In this document: positions 6,613 through 9,064 of the stretch, in pieces
Layout: each line of letters starts with the position of its first letter
Position numbering within the stretch: position 1 is the first letter of the stretch
Assembly: GCA_012510625.1 (NCBI GenBank)
Contig: JAAZHP010000211.1
Coordinates: forward strand, 1 to 9,064
Direction of reading: 5' to 3'
Origin: Bacillota bacterium
GTDB lineage: Bacteria; Bacillota; Dethiobacteria; DTU022
DNA: 9,064 nt
The notes under the pieces: model-generated
Databases searched by the model: none
What the model was told of the DNA's origin: nothing
The model's input: the letters and a program-made list of their open reading frames with translations, nothing else
Made by a program: the position numbers and the translations under genes

Positions 6613-8154
6613 CTAGAGGGGGATATTGCCGTGCTTCCGCGGAGGCCGCTGCACCCTCTTCAGGCCGACAATACTGATGGCGCGGCAGAGATACTCCCTG
6701 GTCTGCCGCGGGTCAATTACCTCGTCTATCCAGCCCCGGGCGGCGGCGATATAGGGATTGGCAAAGCGCTCCCGGTAGCCCTGCGCCAGCTCGCGGAGCA
6801 GCTTTTCAGGCTCCGCGGAGCTCTCCAGTTCGCGGCGGTTGATAATCTTTACCGCCCCCTCGGGCCCCATCACCGCTATCTCCGCGCCGGGCCAGGCCAG
6901 GCAGAGATCCGACCCCAGGGAGCGGGAGCCCATGGCGATATAGGCCCCCCCGTAGGCCTTGCGCAAAATAACCGAAATCTTGGGGACGGTGGCCTCCGCG
7001 TAGGCATAGAGGATCTTCGCGCCGTGCCGGATAATGCCGCCCCATTCCTGCTCCACCCCGGGAAGATAGCCGGGAACATCAACAAAAGTGATCAACGGCA
7101 GGTTGAAAGAATCGCAAAAGCGGACAAAGCGCGATATCTTATCGGAAGCATCGATATCGAGACAGCCCGCTTTCACCAGCGGCTGGTTGGCCACAATGCC
7201 CACCGCCGTGCCGGAGAGGCGGGCAAAGCCGGCCACGGCATTGCGGGCATACTGCTCGTGCACCTCGAAAAAGACACTCCCGTCGACAACGCGGCGGATT
7301 ATCTCGCGGATATCGTAGGATTTGTCGTTATCATCGGGAATAATCCCCATGAGCTCCTCTCCGTCCAGCAGGGGCTCCTGCGGCGAGGCTGCCGGGGGGT
7401 CGTCCACGTTATTCGACGGCAGGTAGCTCAGCAGGGTGCGGACCTGCTTCAACCCCTCTTCCTCGCCGGAAGCAAGGAAATGGGCCACCCCGCTGGTGGA
7501 ATTGTGGGCCGCCGCGCCGCCAAGCTCCTCCATGGTGATAGTCTCCCCCGTTACCGCCTCGATCACCTGGGGGCCGGTAATGAACATGTGGCTCTTCTCA
7601 TCGACCATGAAAACAAAATCCATTAAGGCCGGCGAGTAGGACGCCCCGCCGGCGCAGGGCCCCATGATCACAGATATCTGCGGCACCACCCCGGAATAGA
7701 GCATGTTCCGGTAAAAGATCTCCCCGTAGCCATTAAGAGCACAAACACCTTCCTGGATCCGCGCTCCTCCCGAATCATTCAGCCCGATCACCGGGGCTCC
7801 GTTCTGCCCGGCCAGGTCAAGCACCCGGCAAATTTTCCGGGCGTGCATCTCGCCCAGTGAACCGCCGGCCACGGTAAAATCCTGGGCGAAGAGGTAGACG
7901 CGGCGCCCGTCAATCGCCCCGCAGCCGGCAACCACCCCCTCGCCCGGATTTTTAATATCCAGGCTGGCGGCGTCATCCAGGTCGCCCTGCACAAATGTGC
8001 CCAGCTCCACAAAACTGCCTTCATCCAGGAGCATATTGATCCGCTCGCGGGCGGTGCGCTTTCCTCTTTGATGCTGTTCCTCGATTCTTTTTTCACCACC
8101 GCCGGATAAAACCAGGCGGCGCCTCTCCTGCAAATGCCGCAATTCCTTCTCCAT
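6613..8154 (-). CDS. Acyl-CoA (propionyl-/methylmalonyl-CoA) carboxyltransferase subunit
   Basis: Carboxyltransferase of the PccB/MmdA family, which moves CO2 between biotin and an acyl-CoA in either propionyl-CoA carboxylase or Na+-pumping methylmalonyl-CoA decarboxylase. 513 residues from ATG 8154. Two crotonase-like halves: N-half with LSGGGEKRIEEQHQRGKRTARERI near 16-39, GLNDSGGARIQEGV near 124-137 and IMGPCAGGASYSPAL near 163-177 (CoA carboxyl oxyanion region); C-half with FVDVPGYLPGVEQEWGGIIRHGAK and VILRKAYGGAYIAMGS, then AWPGAEIAVMGPEGAV. The C-terminus RPPRKHGNIPL is a hallmark of the family. The frame opens with GTG codons at 8169, but ATG 8154 has GGTGG eight bases upstream and starts where the family starts. 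No biotin carboxylase, biotin carrier, decarboxylase beta subunit or epimerase is adjacent, so the substrate (propionyl, methylmalonyl or other short acyl-CoA) is not settled. Confidence 0.9.
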   Translation of the reverse strand: MEKELRHLQERRRLVLSGGGEKRIEEQHQRGKRTARERINMLLDEGSFVELGTFVQGDLDDAASLDIKNPGEGVVAGCGAIDGRRVYLFAQDFTVAGGSLGEMHARKICRVLDLAGQNGAPVIGLNDSGGARIQEGVCALNGYGEIFYRNMLYSGVVPQISVIMGPCAGGASYSPALMDFVFMVDEKSHMFITGPQVIEAVTGETITMEELGGAAAHNSTSGVAHFLASGEEEGLKQVRTLLSYLPSNNVDDPPAASPQEPLLDGEELMGIIPDDNDKSYDIREIIRRVVDGSVFFEVHEQYARNAVAGFARLSGTAVGIVANQPLVKAGCLDIDASDKISRFVRFCDSFNLPLITFVDVPGYLPGVEQEWGGIIRHGAKILYAYAEATVPKISVILRKAYGGAYIAMGSRSLGSDLCLAWPGAEIAVMGPEGAVKIINRRELESSAEPEKLLRELAQGYRERFANPYIAAARGWIDEVIDPRQTREYLCRAISIVGLKRVQRPPRKHGNIPL

Positions 8155-8201
8155 GAAAATATCCACCACTTTCCGAAGAAGTTCTCCGTTCCGGGCCGCT
8201 C

Positions 8202-8239
8202 AAAAAAAATCCCCGGCGCCGGAGCTTTCCCGCCGGACG
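8202..8239 (-). terminator. Terminator-like hairpin in the leader of the carboxyltransferase gene
   Basis: CCGGCG (8239-8234) can pair with CGCCGG (8217-8212), or alternatively CTCCG (8224-8220) with CGGGG (8215-8211) around a GCGC loop. Both are followed, after at most GGA, by TTTTTTTT at 8209-8202. It lies about 50 bases before ATG 8154 with no gene upstream on that strand, so it is either an attenuator or the end of an unknown small transcript. Confidence 0.5.
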
Positions 8240-8403
8240 ATAATCTTACCCTGTGCATTCTATTTTTACCAAATATGGCTTACTATTTGCAAGCTTCCCG
8301 AATTAACCTCTCCCCGGCTGCAGCTTCTTGAATGGAACCGGCAGGGATATCTCTCAGCAAATCCCCGTGGATCCATCATTTATCTCTAAAAGCAATTCGA
8401 AAA

Positions 8404-8457
8404 CCCTCATCTTAAATCCTGCATGTCCTTCCGGCGTTGGAAAAGGTAAGATGTGGG
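8404..8457. repeat. 54-base imperfect palindrome (stem-loop)
   Basis: CCCTCATCTTA at 8404-8414 matches TAAGATGTGGG at 8447-8457 as an inverted repeat with one T/T mismatch (10 of 11 pairs). Inside, CCTTCC (8427-8432) pairs with GGAA..GG (8439-8446) across a two-A bulge and a GGCGTT loop. There is no U-run on either side, so it is not a terminator. It could be an RNA structure, a protein-binding palindrome or a small repeat-element remnant. Confidence 0.5.
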
Positions 8458-8513
8458 AAGTTGAAGGCAAGAAAGTAATTCGATCTCGCACTTAATTAGC
8501 TAAGATACATAAG

Positions 8514-8541
8514 TTGAAAAAACGAGGAAAAGGATTATAAT
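8514..8541 (+). promoter_or_regulatory. Promoter of the tRNA-Leu gene
   Basis: TTGAAA (8514-8519) and a perfect TATAAT (8536-8541) are 16 bases apart. The predicted start at about 8548 is some 14 bases before the mature tRNA 5' end at 8562, as expected for a tRNA precursor. Confidence 0.75.
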
Positions 8542-8561
8542 AAAGAAGGCAAAGACTACGT

Positions 8562-8648
8562 GCGGGCGTGGCGGAACTGGCAGACGCGCTGGACTTAGGA
8601 TCCAGTGGGAGCATTCCCTTGGAGGTTCAAATCCTCTCGCCCGCACCA
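8562..8648 (+). tRNA. tRNA-Leu, anticodon UAG
   Basis: 87 bases with a complete cloverleaf. Acceptor stem GCGGGCG (8562-8568) pairs with CGCCCGC (8638-8644); discriminator A8645 and encoded CCA 8646-8648. The D arm holds AACTGGCAGAC. Anticodon stem CTGGA/TCCAG encloses loop CTTAGGA, giving anticodon TAG at 8596-8598, which reads CUN leucine codons. A long class II variable arm (GGGAGCATTCCC), typical of Leu, precedes the T arm GGAGG-TTCAAAT-CCTCT. It stands alone, with no neighbouring tRNA gene in view. Confidence 0.97.
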
Positions 8649-8663
8649 TTGATGTACAAGGCT

Positions 8664-8699
8664 TTTCGGCTCCCCGGTCCCTTTTAGCGAGAGCTGAAA
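8664..8699 (+). repeat. Stem-loop just downstream of tRNA-Leu
   Basis: TTTCGGCTC (8664-8672) pairs with GAGCTGAAA (8691-8699) over 9 bp with one G-U wobble and an 18-base loop. No U-run follows, so it is not a normal terminator. It starts 16 bases after the tRNA CCA and could guide 3' processing. Confidence 0.4.
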
Positions 8700-8701
8700 T
8701 C

Positions 8702-8728
8702 AAAAAGTACTGCAAAAAAGTACTGCAA
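8702..8728 (+). repeat. Two-copy 13-bp tandem repeat near tRNA-Leu
   Basis: AAAAAGTACTGCA occurs at 8702-8714 and again at 8715-8727, followed by one more A. GTACTGCAA recurs with a 13-base period. It lies about 55 bases beyond a tRNA 3' end, a common integration site, but no integrase gene or second att copy is in the window. Confidence 0.75.
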
Positions 8729-8806
8729 TACGTTTGAGAAACAAAAACAGTAAGAATACTATCTTAAGACCCTGGCAGTGAACTACACCTATACACAGTT
8801 AAGCAC

Positions 8807-8836
8807 AACCCCGGAAAGGTATGATTTTCCGGGGTT
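8807..8836. terminator. Strong stem-loop, probable shared terminator
   Basis: AACCCCGGAAA (8807-8817) pairs perfectly with TTTCCGGGGTT (8826-8836), 11 bp with an 8-base loop. On the + strand it is followed by ATTGTATTCTTT, a partial U-tract, and would end the tRNA-Leu transcript about 160 bases after the tRNA. On the - strand it lies 46 bases after the amidohydrolase stop codon; there the flanking TTGTG is a poorer U-tract. It probably separates the two convergent units. Confidence 0.65.
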
Positions 8837-8881
8837 ATTGTATTCTTTAACATGTAGAGGCGTAGAGCGGCCGCCCCACTC

Positions 8882-9064
8882 TCAGCGGGCGGGGCGGAGC
8901 ATCATGCCTGGAAGGGCTTCGTTGTTGAACTCTCCTGCCGAAACCACGGGACAGCCGTTGACGAAGACATGCTCAATGCCCGCCGGGTAGACCGCGGGAT
9001 TGTCAAAGCTTGCCTTTGTGCCGAGCTGTTCAAGATCAAAGACAACGATGTCGGCGTAATTCCC
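8882..9064 (-). CDS. D-aminoacylase / N-acyl-D-amino-acid deacylase-like amidohydrolase, C-terminal end
   Basis: Sixty codons and a TGA stop run in from the right edge; the N-terminal part, with the metal-binding HxH and catalytic residues, lies outside the window. The visible end reads YADIVVFDLEQLGTKASFDNP, then PAGIEHVFVNGCPVV and LPGMMLRPAR. This is the closing beta-sandwich segment of the amidohydrolase superfamily (composite domain after the TIM barrel), and the D-x(6)-ASFDNP-x(5)-GI-x(2)-V-x-VNG pattern is closest to D-aminoacylases, which hydrolyse N-acyl-D-amino acids. Dihydropyrimidinase or dihydroorotase relatives share the ADIVV and VNG elements, so the substrate is uncertain. It is convergent with tRNA-Leu. 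Confidence 0.75.
   Translation of the reverse strand, partial: GNYADIVVFDLEQLGTKASFDNPAVYPAGIEHVFVNGCPVVSAGEFNNEALPGMMLRPAR

Larger units (their letters stand above)
8155..8513. other. Gene-free region upstream of the carboxyltransferase gene, rich in inverted repeats
   Basis: No frame here shows a recognisable protein. On the - strand, read toward the carboxyltransferase, it holds in order: a 10/11-bp imperfect palindrome (8457-8404), a GGGAT/ATCCC stem around GCTGAGAG (about 8366-8343), a weak promoter-like pair (TTGCAA 8292-8287, TAAAAA 8268-8263, 18-base spacer), a GC hairpin followed by eight T (8239-8202), and the start codon. This could be a structured 5' leader. No known riboswitch class fits on reading. 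Confidence 0.5.

Noticed and set aside
6631..7626. A 331-codon open frame on the + strand inside the carboxyltransferase gene.
   Set aside because: It lies antisense to a well conserved gene, has no recognisable domain, and such frames arise from GC-rich codon use. The 217-codon + frame at 2756-3409 across argB is rejected for the same reason.
8335..8372. A thi-box (TPP riboswitch) on the - strand, suggested by GGGGATTTGCTGAGAG followed by ATCCC.
   Set aside because: The essential CCUGAUC and GUAGGGA segments are absent downstream, and the downstream gene has no link to thiamin.
8391..8402. A Spo0A box at TTTTCGAATT.
   Set aside because: It matches TGTCGAA at only six of seven positions, and such short matches are expected by chance.
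8500..8715. A 71-codon open frame on the - strand across the tRNA-Leu gene.
   Set aside because: Its middle is the reverse translation of the tRNA (the familiar RGFEPPREC...PARLPVPP type of false protein); the tRNA cloverleaf explains the sequence.
1..9064. CRISPR array, insertion sequence or transposase gene.
   Set aside because: No regularly spaced repeats and no transposase-like protein were seen on either strand.

Overview
The window looks like chromosomal DNA from a moderately GC-rich, low-GC-lineage Gram-positive bacterium (Firmicutes, perhaps a Peptococcaceae- or Moorella-like anaerobe). The signs are strong Shine-Dalgarno sequences, TTG and GTG starts, an arginine-type T-box leader, the argC-argJ-argB-argD order and a biotin-dependent-type acyl-CoA carboxyltransferase. 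The taxon is an inference; no marker gene is present to fix it.

Layout, left to right. (1) 1-1110, + strand: the 3' two-thirds of an acyl-CoA synthetase (AMP-binding ligase), closed by a hairpin terminator. (2) 1160-5705, - strand: a compact arginine-biosynthesis operon transcribed argC, argJ, argB, argD, running convergently into the ligase gene. (3) 5725-6027, - strand: its promoter and a T-box leader whose antiterminator and terminator can both be drawn base by base; the best specifier triplet is CGC (Arg). (4) 6060-6533, - strand: a small zinc-ribbon protein with a DUF4870-like membrane domain. (5) 6613-8154, - strand: the carboxyltransferase subunit of a propionyl-/methylmalonyl-CoA carboxylase or decarboxylase, without partner subunits in view. 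(6) 8155-8513: about 360 bases without a gene, holding several inverted repeats and a terminator-like hairpin just upstream of the carboxyltransferase. (7) 8514-8648, + strand: a near-consensus promoter and a tRNA-Leu(UAG) gene with encoded CCA. (8) 8649-8881: non-coding, with a hairpin, a 13-bp tandem repeat and a strong stem-loop that can serve as terminator. (9) 8882-9064, - strand: the C-terminal end of a D-aminoacylase-like amidohydrolase.

How the parts work together. ArgJ can recycle the acetyl group from acetylornithine to glutamate, so ArgJ, ArgB, ArgC and ArgD together run the cyclic route from glutamate to ornithine; argF, argG and argH must lie elsewhere. Control appears two-layered: the T-box would sense uncharged tRNA-Arg, and ArgB carries the N-terminal helix typical of arginine-inhibited hexameric kinases. 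The other genes look unlinked in function, apart from a general acyl-CoA theme (ligase and carboxyltransferase).

Most of the window is ordinary. The part least explained by known features is the structured gene-free leader of the carboxyltransferase (8155-8513); the T-box leader is the best supported regulatory element.
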